In this document: piece by piece, positions 7,584 through 17,549 of the stretch | Layout of the letters: the number at the start of each line of letters is the position of its first letter | Position numbering within the stretch: the first letter of the stretch is position 1 | NCBI GenBank assembly: GCA_002711845.1 | Contig: PASF01000002.1 | Location: 348,224-412,223, forward strand | Length of the DNA stretch: 64,000 nt | Direction: 5' to 3' | Source of the DNA: Gammaproteobacteria bacterium | GTDB taxonomy: Bacteria; Pseudomonadota; Gammaproteobacteria; Pseudomonadales; Pseudohongiellaceae | Position numbers and translations under genes: made by a program | Notes under the pieces: model-generated | Told to the model about the DNA's origin: nothing | The model's input: the letters and a program-made list of their open reading frames with translations, nothing else | Databases searched by the model: none

Positions 7584-8675
7584 ATGCACTCATTCTTCAG
7601 GCTCGCGTTGGCTTTGTGTGCTGTGATGGCATTATCCGGGCACGTATCTGCCCAGGACCGACCGCGTGTCGAACTGTCCAGCGTCGCGCGCAGCCCGCTA
7701 TTGGAGGAAGTCCCTCTAAATGGCACCGTCACGGCGTTGCGCCGCTCCGATATGTCGGTCGCCATTGCCGGGCTGGTGCTGGCGCATCGAGTGGACGTCG
7801 GGGACCGAGTGACGGCTGGTGACGAGCTGTTGACGCTAGATGATGAGCTGACGGAACTTGCAGTACAGCAGGCGCAGGCGCTGCGGCAACAGGCTGACAG
7901 CGAATTGGCCGAAGCCAGGCGGGTGCTTGATGAAGCGCGCTCGGTCGGCGCCGGAACCAACATCGCCACCACCGAGGTCGACCGGCGACAAAGCAATGTC
8001 GCCAGCGCCGAAGCAAGACTGGCGTCAGCTGAGGCGGCGGTGGCCCTTGAACAGGCCCGGTTGCGCCGTCACCGGCTGCAGGCGCCTTTTGCCGGGATCA
8101 TCAGCCGCCGCTCGGCAGATGCCGGGCAGTGGGTTCAGCCAGGCACGTCGGTTTTTACGCTGGTAGATACCGATTCTCTGGTCATTGACTTCCAGGTGCC
8201 ACAACAGGTGTTTTCCTACCTCAACGACAGCACGGCGTTGCACATCAGCGCCTATGGCCGCCCCGCCAGCCAGGCGACCATCCTCAACTATGTGCCGGTG
8301 AACACGGGAGATGCCCGCACTTTTCTGCTACGCGCAAAAACAGGTGATGACCAGCGCCTGAATCCGGGCATGAGTGTGGAGGGCACGTTGACAGTTCAGC
8401 GCGGCAGCGAGGTATTGTCAGTTCCCCGTGATGCGCTCAATCGTTATCCCGATGGGCGGGTAACCGTCTGGCTGGCTGCAGCGAACGATAACAGCGGTGT
8501 TTACACGGTCAGCGAGCAACGTGTCCGTCTGGCAGGCATGGCGGGTGACCGTGCATTTATCGGGTCGGGCCTTGCCGGCAACGAGCAAGTCGTATCGCGT
8601 GGCAATGAATCCCTGCGCCAGGGTATTGAGGTCGAACGTGCTGACAGCAGGACCGGGCAGCGGGAGGCTCACTGA
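7584..8675 (+). CDS. RND efflux periplasmic adaptor (membrane fusion protein)
   Basis: 363 residues from the ATG at 7584, with AAGGAG 6 nt upstream; the signal peptide (FFRLALALCAVMALSGHVSAQ) then sits at the N-terminus. The lipoyl-like hairpin (VAIAGLVLAHRVDVGDRVTAGDELLTLD, split across ~residues 58-85), a long alpha-helical hairpin rich in Ala/Gln/Glu (~88-155) and the second lipoyl half (RHRLQAPFAGIISRRSADAG) follow, then beta-barrel domains. This adaptor links the inner-membrane pump encoded next to an outer-membrane channel. Its stop and the pump's ATG overlap (TGATG), so translation is coupled. No TolC-like gene is in the window. Confidence 0.92.
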   Translation: MHSFFRLALALCAVMALSGHVSAQDRPRVELSSVARSPLLEEVPLNGTVTALRRSDMSVAIAGLVLAHRVDVGDRVTAGDELLTLDDELTELAVQQAQALRQQADSELAEARRVLDEARSVGAGTNIATTEVDRRQSNVASAEARLASAEAAVALEQARLRRHRLQAPFAGIISRRSADAGQWVQPGTSVFTLVDTDSLVIDFQVPQQVFSYLNDSTALHISAYGRPASQATILNYVPVNTGDARTFLLRAKTGDDQRLNPGMSVEGTLTVQRGSEVLSVPRDALNRYPDGRVTVWLAAANDNSGVYTVSEQRVRLAGMAGDRAFIGSGLAGNEQVVSRGNESLRQGIEVERADSRTGQREAH

Positions 8676-11600
8676 TGTTTGCCAGCGTAGTCAGGCGCGG
8701 CATTCTGGTCACCGTCGTCACCCTGATCATCAGTATTATTGGCATTGCAGCTGCCATCCGTATTCCCGTGCAGATGATTCCTGATGTTGAAGTGCGGACC
8801 ATCAGTGTCGAGACGCGCTGGCCCGGCGCGACCCCGCAGGATATCGAGAAAGACATCCTGATCGAGCAGGAACGGTATCTGCGCAATGTGCCCAACCTGA
8901 GCCGACTGGTCGCTACCGCAGGCAGTGGCTCGGCAGAGGTTGAGCTGGAGTTTCCGTTCGGTACGGATGCGGTCGAATCAATGATTCAGGTCAATAATGC
9001 CCTGAGCCAGGTACCGTCCTATCCGCGCAATGTGGATGAACCGCGAATCGTCGCGGCATCTTTTTCCTCCAATGCGTTTATGTATTTCAGGGTCGCCACC
9101 CTGCCCGACAACCCCCGGGACATTGACATCGAGTTGATGCAGGACTTTGTCGAAGACCGGGTTCGCCCGCTGATGGAAAGTGTGCCCGGCGTTTCGGAAG
9201 TCTCTGTCGGTGGGGGCACGGACCGTCAATTGCAGGTGAATGTCGACGGTGCCGCGCTGGCGCAGCGGGGCCTGAGCGTGCTGGATGTGCGTGACGCAAT
9301 CCGAGCCCGCAATCAGGACATATCCGGTGGCGAATTGACGGCCGGCAAGCGTCGATACCTGTTGCGCACCGTGGGACGGTTTGATTCCCGCGATGAACTG
9401 GGCGAGGTGGTACTTTCGCGCGAAGGTGACGCCTTGGTGAGACTGTCCGACGTGGCGACTGTCGAGTTGGGCCAGGCACGCCCCAGGGAAATTTCCACCT
9501 ATGACGGCAAACCAGTCCTCGGCCTGCAAGTGCGCCGGCAAAGTGGCTCAAATGTGCTGGCCATCAAGGATGCGATGATGGCCCAGGTAGACTTGATCAA
9601 TCGTGACGTGCTGGAATCGGCCGGGTTGACGCTTCAACTGAGCACCGACGACACCCGTTACGTGGAAGCATCGATTGGCAATGTATGGACCAACCTGGGC
9701 ATTGGTGCGGTATTCGCGACGCTGGTCATGTTCCTGTTCCTGAGATCGTTCAGCGCCACTTTTGTTGCCGTGATCGGTATACCATTGTGCGCGATAGCGG
9801 CGTTTATCGGGTTGATGCTGACCGGGCGCACAATCAACGTCATTTCGCTGGCCGGGATCGCCTTTGCCATCGGCATGACCATTGATAACAGTATTGTGGT
9901 GCTGGAGAACATCGAACGTTATCGACGCAAGGGCCTCGACAGGTTCGAGTCGGCAGTGCAGGGCGTGCGTGAAGTCTGGCCTGCGGTGCTGGCATCAACC
10001 CTGACCACAATTCTGGTGTTCCTGCCGATTCTGTTCATCGAAGAAGAAGCCGGACAGCTCTACTCCGATGTCGCCATTGCCATCTCCAGCGCCATTTTGG
10101 TATCCATGATGGTTGCCATTTTCCTGATTCCGGCACTGAGCGCGCGGCTTGATTTTTCCAGTCGATCCGGATGCCGCAAGGAACAGGAGGCGGCAAGCTC
10201 TGGCACCAGCAACGGGTCTCGATTATCACGTGTCAGTCATGTGATCCGGGCACTGGCAGAGCGTCCGCTGCGACGCGTACTGGTCATTGGCGGCACGCTA
10301 GCGACTTGTGTCTTTATCATTATGGTATTGACGCCGCCGGCGGAATATCTGCCTGAGGGCGAAGAAGCCAAGACATTTGCCTCCATGAATGCGCCGCCGG
10401 GTTACAATCTGGCGACCATGGCAGAGATAGGCGAGCAGGTACGTCAATATTTTCTGCCCCACGTGAACGCCGATCCGTCCGCTTACGAACGCGGTGACAC
10501 GGAGGTGCCGCCCATCACCTCGCTGAATCTGTCGATATCACCTTCGGGCATCCGTATCATCGCTGAAACCGTGAACCCCCGTCATATCGAAGCGCTGATG
10601 ACGGCGTTGACCGACTATTACGAAACCTTTCCAGGTATGCGGGCCTTTGCTGCCAAAGGCTCGATCATCTCCAGCAACGATGGCGGCACCCGCAGCATCA
10701 ACATGGATATTTCCGGCCCTGATCTGGTCTCGGTGTATGAAGCGGCCAACCTGGCGTACGACCGCGCCCGGCAGGTGTTTGACAATCCGCGGATTCAGTC
10801 TCAGCCCTCGGCGTTGACTCTGGCACAGCCTCTGGTCCAGATTCGTCCGGACTGGCAGCGTGTGGCTGAACTGGGCTTGTCTGGCGATGCCATCGGCTTT
10901 ACCGTAGCCGCACTGACCGAAGGGGCTTATGTCGACGATTTTTTTCAGGATGATGACAAGATTGACCTCTACCTCTATGGCGAACGTGGCAGTGATCAGG
11001 AAGCGAGGCTGGCAGATCTTGAGCGCATCCTGATACGGACAGGCGACGGCAGCAGTCTGCCACTGTCGTCACTGGCCGTCATTGAGGAAACTGTTGATAC
11101 CAGCACGGTGCGCCGCGTCAACGGTCGCAGGACTGTTACCCTCAATATCATACCGCCCGATGACGTGCCGCTTGAAACCGGGGTGGAAAGCGTACGTGTT
11201 GATCTGATCCAGGCGTTACAGGATGAGGGCAGGTGGCCGGCCGGGGTAGACGTCAGCCTGTCCGGTGCCAGCGACCAGCTGAATGCAACACGCGATGCCC
11301 TGATGGATAACTTCCTGATTGCGCTGCTGATCATCTACTTGCTGCTCGTTGCCATTTTTTCGCATTGGGGTTACCCATTGCTGATCATGACCACGATCCC
11401 GCTGGGGGTGGCAGGTGGGATTGTCGGCCTGGCACTGATGAACTTTGTCGGCGACCTGCTGCCGCTGGTAGGTCTGCAGCCTATACGGCAGCCATTTGAC
11501 ATGATTACCATGCTGGGTTTCCTGATCCTGATGGGGACGGTCGTTAACAACCCCATTCTTGTGGTGGATCAGGCGCGTCGAAACCTGGCAGACAAAAACA

Positions 11601-11860
11601 CCGCCGTGATCGATGCCGTCATGATGGCAGTCAATTCGCGCCTGCGCCCGATTGCCATGACCACCATCACCACGCTTTGCGGGCTGGCACCGCTGGTGTT
11701 GCTGCCCGGGGAAGGCACTGAGCTGTATCGGGGTGTCGGCGCGATCGTGCTGTTCGGGTTGGTGGGCGCCGCTGTTGTGACGGTGACATTTTTACCGGCC
11801 CTGCTGGTGTTTGTCTTGCGCCTGCGCCACTCCCCTGGGATCCGACGCCGTTATCAGTAG
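8675..11860 (+). CDS. RND efflux transporter, inner-membrane pump subunit
   Basis: 1061 residues with the duplicated layout of AcrB-type pumps: helix 1 at ~9-28, a large periplasmic loop to ~330, helices 2-6, a cytoplasmic linker (~500-530), helix 7, a second periplasmic loop and helices 8-12. The helix-4 proton-relay motif reads GMTIDNSIVVLENIERY, so the first Asp is kept and the second position is Asn, as in several non-AcrB subgroups. It should export hydrophobic compounds, antibiotics or metabolites using the proton gradient. It overlaps the adaptor gene by one base and is convergent with the MFS gene. Confidence 0.93.
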   Translation: MFASVVRRGILVTVVTLIISIIGIAAAIRIPVQMIPDVEVRTISVETRWPGATPQDIEKDILIEQERYLRNVPNLSRLVATAGSGSAEVELEFPFGTDAVESMIQVNNALSQVPSYPRNVDEPRIVAASFSSNAFMYFRVATLPDNPRDIDIELMQDFVEDRVRPLMESVPGVSEVSVGGGTDRQLQVNVDGAALAQRGLSVLDVRDAIRARNQDISGGELTAGKRRYLLRTVGRFDSRDELGEVVLSREGDALVRLSDVATVELGQARPREISTYDGKPVLGLQVRRQSGSNVLAIKDAMMAQVDLINRDVLESAGLTLQLSTDDTRYVEASIGNVWTNLGIGAVFATLVMFLFLRSFSATFVAVIGIPLCAIAAFIGLMLTGRTINVISLAGIAFAIGMTIDNSIVVLENIERYRRKGLDRFESAVQGVREVWPAVLASTLTTILVFLPILFIEEEAGQLYSDVAIAISSAILVSMMVAIFLIPALSARLDFSSRSGCRKEQEAASSGTSNGSRLSRVSHVIRALAERPLRRVLVIGGTLATCVFIIMVLTPPAEYLPEGEEAKTFASMNAPPGYNLATMAEIGEQVRQYFLPHVNADPSAYERGDTEVPPITSLNLSISPSGIRIIAETVNPRHIEALMTALTDYYETFPGMRAFAAKGSIISSNDGGTRSINMDISGPDLVSVYEAANLAYDRARQVFDNPRIQSQPSALTLAQPLVQIRPDWQRVAELGLSGDAIGFTVAALTEGAYVDDFFQDDDKIDLYLYGERGSDQEARLADLERILIRTGDGSSLPLSSLAVIEETVDTSTVRRVNGRRTVTLNIIPPDDVPLETGVESVRVDLIQALQDEGRWPAGVDVSLSGASDQLNATRDALMDNFLIALLIIYLLLVAIFSHWGYPLLIMTTIPLGVAGGIVGLALMNFVGDLLPLVGLQPIRQPFDMITMLGFLILMGTVVNNPILVVDQARRNLADKNTAVIDAVMMAVNSRLRPIAMTTITTLCGLAPLVLLPGEGTELYRGVGAIVLFGLVGAAVVTVTFLPALLVFVLRLRHSPGIRRRYQ

Positions 11861-11865
11861 AAAAA

Positions 11866-13194
11866 TCAGTCCGGGGCGGCCACCAGGTCCGCGCGCAGAT
11901 TCCTTGACGCCAGATAAAAATGGCAAGACGACCAGAACAATACCGTTGGAATCAATGCGACCATGGCATAACGCAGCGACTCATTACCCAGTGTCGGTAA
12001 CAGGTAATCACTCAGCATGCCGACTGACCAGGGGCCAAGACCCAAACCAATAATATTGAGTATCAGGAACAATATTGCAGACGCGGTGGCGCGCATGCGT
12101 TGCCCAACCAGTGCGTGCGACGTGGCAATGGTCGTACCCAGATAAACGTTGAACAGCAAGCCGGGTATAAAAGCAAGGATCAATGCCGTGTACTGGCTTG
12201 ACGTTAAATAGACCGCCATCGTAAAAGGCAGGCTGATGAAGCCCGCGATGGCTGGCAGCCACATATACCACCGCTTGTCGCGCGGCGCCAGTTTGTCCGC
12301 AATCATACCGCCAGCAAACACGCCGATGGCACCAAACAGCCCGGTCGACAGGGCCAGCCAAGTGCCGAGTTCACCGGTAGTCATACCGTGGCTGCGGATA
12401 AAAAAGGACGCCAGCCAATTCAGTGTGCCGTAGGCCGCAAACGCATTGAGTCCGGCCGCCAGCGCCATATGACGGAATGATTTTCGGCTCCACAGCAGTG
12501 CCAAAACCTGCTTGAAAGGTACCAGTGCTTCGGGGACCTGTTTATTTTCATTCAGCCCACGGATCGGCTCGGCCAACGTCCTGCGAATCAGCAATGCGAT
12601 CAGTATGCCGGGTAAGCCCACGACCACAAAGGCAACTCGCCAGCCAAAAAACTCATTGAGCCAGCCGCCAAACAGGAAGCCAAACAGGATGCCGATGTTG
12701 ACACCGGTCGAGTAAATGGACAGCGCAGTCGCACGTTTTTCAGGCGGGTAAATGTCAGACACAATCGAGTGGGAGGGTGGGCTGCCGCCCGCCTCGCCGA
12801 TCCCGACACCGATACGTGCCAGCAACAGCTGAAGATAGTTCTGCACAAAGCCACTGATGGCGGTCATAAAGCTCCACACACCGATGGCGAGGGCAACAAT
12901 ATTGCGCCGGTTGCCACGATCGGCCCATCGCGCGATGGGGATGCCGGCCGTGACATAAAACATGGCAAACGCAAATCCGGTCAACAAACCCAATTGACTG
13001 TCTGACAACGACAGTTCCAGTTTGATGGACTCCTGCAGGATCGATAATAATTGTCGGTCAATAAAGTTGAAGCTGTAAACAACGGTGAGCACGCCCAGTG
13101 CGTAATTTCTGGCGCTGGCGGTGGCGTAGGGATTAAACACGGGCGGTGGCGTCTGCTGTTGTTTTTGTTGTTTGCTTGCGCTTGTGTCAGTCAT
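11866..13194 (-). CDS. MFS transporter, spinster-like
   Basis: 442 residues from the ATG at 13194, chosen because an AGG precedes it and because the 12 extra residues of the longer frame are not conserved in this group. About 12 membrane helices; motif A is RWADRGNRR between helices 2 and 3, preceded by NFIDRQLLSILQE, and a helix-4/5 motif GIGEAGGSPPSHSIVSD. These are hallmarks of the spinster-like family, which in proteobacteria exports or imports lipids, sugars or small amphiphiles. The N-terminus carries an odd Gln/Lys-rich tail. It is convergent with the RND pump (5 bp between stops). Confidence 0.85.
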   Translation of the reverse strand: MTDTSASKQQKQQQTPPPVFNPYATASARNYALGVLTVVYSFNFIDRQLLSILQESIKLELSLSDSQLGLLTGFAFAMFYVTAGIPIARWADRGNRRNIVALAIGVWSFMTAISGFVQNYLQLLLARIGVGIGEAGGSPPSHSIVSDIYPPEKRATALSIYSTGVNIGILFGFLFGGWLNEFFGWRVAFVVVGLPGILIALLIRRTLAEPIRGLNENKQVPEALVPFKQVLALLWSRKSFRHMALAAGLNAFAAYGTLNWLASFFIRSHGMTTGELGTWLALSTGLFGAIGVFAGGMIADKLAPRDKRWYMWLPAIAGFISLPFTMAVYLTSSQYTALILAFIPGLLFNVYLGTTIATSHALVGQRMRATASAILFLILNIIGLGLGPWSVGMLSDYLLPTLGNESLRYAMVALIPTVLFWSSCHFYLASRNLRADLVAAPD

Positions 13195-13302
13195 TACCTG
13201 TTCCCGGTAAGTCGTGCGTTTAAGAGTCAAAGAACAGTTCTTTGAATTTTTCTTATGTCTAGAATGCCGCTATGAGACATCATATTGTTTTCTGCGCCAT
13301 AA

Positions 13303-13322
13303 AAATAGCCGTACGGCTATTT
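13303..13322. promoter_or_regulatory. Perfect 20-bp palindrome
   Basis: AAATAGCCGT is followed directly by its reverse complement, giving a perfect 20-bp palindrome about 110 bp upstream of the MFS gene and 235 bp upstream of the DUF5916-like gene. The lack of a spacer fits a dimeric repressor operator (for example TetR type) better than a terminator. The protein that would bind it is unknown. Confidence 0.4.
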
Positions 13323-13556
13323 GCCGCCCCGGACCGTCGCTATACGGAAGCGTCGTGGTTCGATTATTGGAGGATAGTTGGCTGACGGGAAAGTGCAATT
13401 CTTTGTAACTCCCCTGTACCCTCCCCAAACGTTGCGCTAGATTCAACCTCAAAGTGCCGTATACTGATTGGTTAAGCAGCGACTAGGTCTTGATACAAGC
13501 CCTGGTCTGAACGGAAAAACAATAAAGTCAGATCATTCGTCCTGCGGAGCGCTACG

Positions 13557-15962
13557 ATGAGCCCACCATTAAGATATCCTCTGGTTGTCAGCCTTTTTGT
13601 TGCGACTTTCTGGGTGCTGACGCTAAGCGCTGACACTCACGCCCAGCCATCCGTACCCCAACTGCCGCGCCTTGACGAAGAACAGGTCGATATCGATCTG
13701 GACGGTTTTCTTGACGAAGCTGTCTGGAATGATCTTCCCTATGTCGACGGCATGCGGGTGATCAACCCGGATACGTTGGCGGAAGTCCCTTACGAGACGC
13801 ATGTTCGCGCTTTTTATACCGAACAGGGCATTTACGTGGGCGCGATGAACTTTCAGCCAGAAGACACTCTGGTGGCACGCATGACGTCCCGCGACACGCA
13901 ACTGGACCGGGATGGTTTCGTGGTCGGTCTGGATCCGTCCGGACAGGGCCTTTATGGCTACTTCCTGCGCATCAATCTGGGCGACTCCATGACCGATGGC
14001 ACCATCCTGCCTGAGCGTCAATTGAACATGCAGTGGGACGGTTCCTGGAATGCCCGCACCCAGGCGCTTGAAAACGGCTGGAGCGTGGAATACTTCATTC
14101 CCTGGGCCATGATGCCCTTACCTCAGGCCGCGAACGGGACCCGGGAAATCGGTTTCTATTATGAGCGTCAGGTGGGCCACCTCGGCGGGGAGGCGTGGTC
14201 CTCGCCGCCGCTACCGCGCACGGTCAATCAATACCTGTCGGCGTTCGAGCGGTATGAACTTGAAGACATCGAGTCGCGGCGCCAGTTGACCTTCTATCCG
14301 TTTGCCTCAGCGAGCTTCGACGGTCTGCGTGACGACACGGAATCGAAAGTTGGCACCGACATCTACTGGCGTCCCACCTCCAACACCTTGCTGTCCGCCA
14401 GTCTGAACCCTGACTTCGGCACCGTGGAATCCGATGATGTGGTGGTCAATCTGACTGCGTTTGAAGTGTTCTTCCCGGAAAAGCGCACCTTCTTCCTTGA
14501 AGGTCAGGGCATATTCAACACCCATCCGCGCTCCAGTGGCGGAGGCGGGCCCGGTGGCCCGATCCAGATTCTCAACACCCGGCGTATTGGTGGCGCCGCC
14601 GGCTTTGATGTTCCCGGCAATGTGAATGTTCTGCCTACCGATGTCAGCCGGCCCACCGAGCTGCTGGGCGCGGTCAAATACTCCGGCCAGATCGGAAACT
14701 GGCAGTATGGCACCCTGTTTGCCTCAGAGGATGACCCGGAGATTCCCGGCACCTTGCCTGACGGCACCCCGGTCACCGTGCAGGCAACCGGCCGCAATTT
14801 TGGTGTGGCGCGACTGCTGTATGAAGACACGGCCGGGGGTGGGCGTCGCGCGATGGGCTGGATGGGCACGACTGTCGAGCACCCTGATATTGACTCGGTC
14901 GTCAATGCCGTGGATATGCACTATTTTTCCCGCAACAACCGATGGATTGCTGACACTCAGTTCATGCACAGTGACACCAGCGGCGTTACCGGTATGGGCT
15001 TTTTGGGTGACCTCAGCTACCGCCCGGAACGTGGCAAACAGCATACTCTTACCGCCACCTGGATTGATGACAAACTCGACATCAATGAACTGGGTTTCCT
15101 GACCCGTAATGATCAGATGAACCTCTCCTACAATTACTTTGTCAACCAGTCCGATCTCCCCGGCCTGCGCAACCGCACCACAGGCGTTATCCTCACCAAT
15201 GAATGGAACACCGATGGTCTGCCGGTGAGGCTTCGCGCTGCTCTGCAGCGTGGTTATACCTTTCAGGACAACAACAGCCTGAATCTGTCACTGCTCTATT
15301 TCCCGGCGCGATTCGACGATCGCCTGGGACGGGGCACCGGTGCGTTCCAGTTGCCGGTGCGTTATGGGGCCGGTATCAATTATGAAACCGATCGCGCCCA
15401 ATCGCTTTCCTACAATGTGGGTCTGAACGTAGATCCGGAGGACCTGGGCTCCACGCAAGTGCGAGGTAGCGCCGGTGTTGCATGGCGGCCGGTGGACCGT
15501 TTCTCGGTGGACCTGAGCATGAGCTACACGGACCGTGAGGCGCTGCTGGTGCATCGCGGCGCAGGCCAATACACGAGCTTTGAAGCCCATCAGTGGGCGC
15601 CGCGACTGGAAGTGGACTACTTCATCACGGCCAAGCAGCAGATACGCATCAGCACCCAGTGGACAGCCTTGAAGGCGTTCGAAGACCGCTTCTACCGGGT
15701 CAATATGGAAAGAAACGCGCCATTGATACCGACGGCCAATCCGGATAACCAGCCGGACGATTTCGTGATCTCCAGGCTAACGTTCCAGGCACGCTACCGC
15801 TGGGAGATCGCGCCGTTGTCTGATCTGTTTGTTGTCTACACCCGTGGCTCCAATCTGCCGCGCAACAGCTTCTTCGAGTTTCAGGAACTGTTCGAGCAGT
15901 CCTGGAATGACCGGATTGTGGATCAGTTTGTTATCAAGCTGCGTTATCGCCTGGGGTCATGA
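13557..15962 (+). CDS. CBM9-like / DUF5916 outer-membrane protein
   Basis: 801 residues beginning with a signal peptide (LVVSLFVATFWVLTLSADTHAQ) and preceded by GGAG 9 nt before ATG. Residues ~35-200 resemble the carbohydrate-binding family 9/DOMON-like fold (IDLDGFLDEAVWNDLP, AFYTEQGIYVGAMNFQPED, RDGFVVGLDP). From ~230 on, repeated amphipathic strands with aromatic ends suggest a beta-barrel, including a diagnostic VFFPEKRTFFLEGQGIF segment of DUF5916 proteins. Function of the family is unknown; a role in surface binding or processing of glycans or peptides is only a guess. It is preceded by ~360 bp without genes. Confidence 0.75.
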   Translation: MSPPLRYPLVVSLFVATFWVLTLSADTHAQPSVPQLPRLDEEQVDIDLDGFLDEAVWNDLPYVDGMRVINPDTLAEVPYETHVRAFYTEQGIYVGAMNFQPEDTLVARMTSRDTQLDRDGFVVGLDPSGQGLYGYFLRINLGDSMTDGTILPERQLNMQWDGSWNARTQALENGWSVEYFIPWAMMPLPQAANGTREIGFYYERQVGHLGGEAWSSPPLPRTVNQYLSAFERYELEDIESRRQLTFYPFASASFDGLRDDTESKVGTDIYWRPTSNTLLSASLNPDFGTVESDDVVVNLTAFEVFFPEKRTFFLEGQGIFNTHPRSSGGGGPGGPIQILNTRRIGGAAGFDVPGNVNVLPTDVSRPTELLGAVKYSGQIGNWQYGTLFASEDDPEIPGTLPDGTPVTVQATGRNFGVARLLYEDTAGGGRRAMGWMGTTVEHPDIDSVVNAVDMHYFSRNNRWIADTQFMHSDTSGVTGMGFLGDLSYRPERGKQHTLTATWIDDKLDINELGFLTRNDQMNLSYNYFVNQSDLPGLRNRTTGVILTNEWNTDGLPVRLRAALQRGYTFQDNNSLNLSLLYFPARFDDRLGRGTGAFQLPVRYGAGINYETDRAQSLSYNVGLNVDPEDLGSTQVRGSAGVAWRPVDRFSVDLSMSYTDREALLVHRGAGQYTSFEAHQWAPRLEVDYFITAKQQIRISTQWTALKAFEDRFYRVNMERNAPLIPTANPDNQPDDFVISRLTFQARYRWEIAPLSDLFVVYTRGSNLPRNSFFEFQELFEQSWNDRIVDQFVIKLRYRLGS

Positions 15963-16067
15963 TCGGTCCGTCGACTACCGGAACGCGAATGCCTGATTCA
16001 TAGCTCTAAAACTGATATCTTAGATCATCTTCCTGAAGATTAAGCGTAAAGAGGATCTTGGATACAA

Positions 16068-16847
16068 ATGAAACTGAAAATAGCATCAGTGCTGAATTAC
16101 GATCTTGGCGATACTGTTGACTTGATGTTGCAATTGGAAGCGGCACATATTCCGGAACAAAACATATTGGAGACGCGTCTGGACGTCGGAGAGCACGATC
16201 ATTTCGCCCGAGTATCAGGCGAAGATATGATTGGCGAGCGGATATGGCTTCGCACCAGGGGTAATCTGGAAGTTAATTATTCTGCTACAGTAGAGGTTAG
16301 CCGCGTCTTGACCGATTACCGGACACTGGAAAAAGTCCCGATGCACTTGCTCCCAGGGGCGGCAGTCGCTTATCTGAACGAGTCCAGATATTGTCCATCG
16401 CACAAGTTTCTAAGTTTCGTGCAGTCTGAATTCGGAGAAACCGAAGGCGGCGCAAAAATTGGCGCGATTCGTGACTGGATATTTGATCATTTTTCTTATG
16501 AGTCAGGGATAAGTGACACCTATACAACCGCGCTGGATACGTTTGTTGAGCGCCGGGGTGTCTGTCGCGACTTTGCACATGTGCTGGTCACACTATCACG
16601 AGCAGCCGGAATTCCAGCTAGAATGGCTAGCGTTTATGCCTTGGGGGTCAATCCACCGGATTTTCACGCTGTTGCTGAGATCTTCCTGGGCGGTGAATGG
16701 CACCTTATTGACGCTACCGGCATGGCCAGCGAGGCTGGTATGGTAAAAATATGTGTGGGACGGGACGCTGCAGATATTTCATTCCTGACGGCCTATGGCT
16801 CGATTGCGGTCATAAGTCAGTCTGTTACAGTCGAGCGAATATCCTGA
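16068..16847 (+). CDS. Transglutaminase-like protein
   Basis: 259 residues, no signal peptide. The N-terminal ~115 residues form a beta-rich domain seen in bacterial transglutaminase-like proteins. The catalytic triad is visible: Cys in ERRGVCRDFAHV, His in PPDFHAVAEIFL and Asp in WHLIDATG. Such proteins are cysteine proteases or amidases rather than cross-linkers in most bacteria. It is followed 13 bp later by a glutathione S-transferase, and the pair may be co-transcribed with the pseudouridine synthase after it. Confidence 0.85.
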   Translation: MKLKIASVLNYDLGDTVDLMLQLEAAHIPEQNILETRLDVGEHDHFARVSGEDMIGERIWLRTRGNLEVNYSATVEVSRVLTDYRTLEKVPMHLLPGAAVAYLNESRYCPSHKFLSFVQSEFGETEGGAKIGAIRDWIFDHFSYESGISDTYTTALDTFVERRGVCRDFAHVLVTLSRAAGIPARMASVYALGVNPPDFHAVAEIFLGGEWHLIDATGMASEAGMVKICVGRDAADISFLTAYGSIAVISQSVTVERIS

Positions 16848-16860
16848 ATACGGAGTGAAA

Positions 16861-17538
16861 ATGATCAAGCTACACGGATTCTCTGCCAGTAATTACTACA
16901 ACGTACCCAAACTCGCCATGCTGGAGAAAGGCATTGCGTTTGAGGAGGTGTTGTCCTACACCGGGGTAGGGCCGACCTACAAACCCGAATACCTGGATAA
17001 AAGTCCGCTGGGCAAGGTGCCGGCACTGGAAACGCCTGAGGGCTTCATCAGTGAATCCCGCGCCATTCTGGAATACATCGAACGGGCCTATCCGGAGCCG
17101 TCATTGCTGCCAGCATCGCCCTTTGCTATCGCCAAGGTGCAGGAATTGTCGCAGTTCATCGAACTGTACTTCGAGCTGGTCGCGCGCCGTCTGATCCGCA
17201 ATCTGCTGGCTGGCACACAACCCGATCCGGCGGTGCTGAAAGAGGTGGGAAGCAGCCTCAATAAAGCCGCCGCCGCGCTGCCCCGTCTCTCCAGCTTTGA
17301 GCAGTTTGCCTACGGTGAGCAGTTTACCCTGGCCGATATCGCGGCGATCCTGAACCTGCCGATCGTGCGCAACGTGGGTAAGGCGTTCCTGGGCAAGGAT
17401 CCGCTGGCCGACGTGCCGGGGCTGGATGCCTACTGTCGGCGCATGGAAGAAAGACCCCAGGTCAGGAAGATCCGCAGTGATGCCGCCGAGAATCGCCCGC
17501 ATTTTATGGCACATCTCAAGGCCCTGTACGGGATCTGA
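16861..17538 (+). CDS. Glutathione S-transferase
   Basis: 225 residues from the ATG at 16861, with GGAG about 7 nt upstream; a GTG two codons earlier is a possible alternative. The thioredoxin-like N-terminal domain has the cis-Pro contact (LGKVPALETPEGFISESRAILEYIE), where Glu-Ser bind the gamma-glutamyl end of glutathione. The C-terminal all-helical domain has the capping motif FTLADIAAILNLPI. The N-terminal active-site residue is a Ser or Tyr in SASNYYNVPK. It probably detoxifies electrophiles or reduces disulfides. Confidence 0.88.
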   Translation: MIKLHGFSASNYYNVPKLAMLEKGIAFEEVLSYTGVGPTYKPEYLDKSPLGKVPALETPEGFISESRAILEYIERAYPEPSLLPASPFAIAKVQELSQFIELYFELVARRLIRNLLAGTQPDPAVLKEVGSSLNKAAAALPRLSSFEQFAYGEQFTLADIAAILNLPIVRNVGKAFLGKDPLADVPGLDAYCRRMEERPQVRKIRSDAAENRPHFMAHLKALYGI

Positions 17539-17549
17539 ATAAACCCGTC

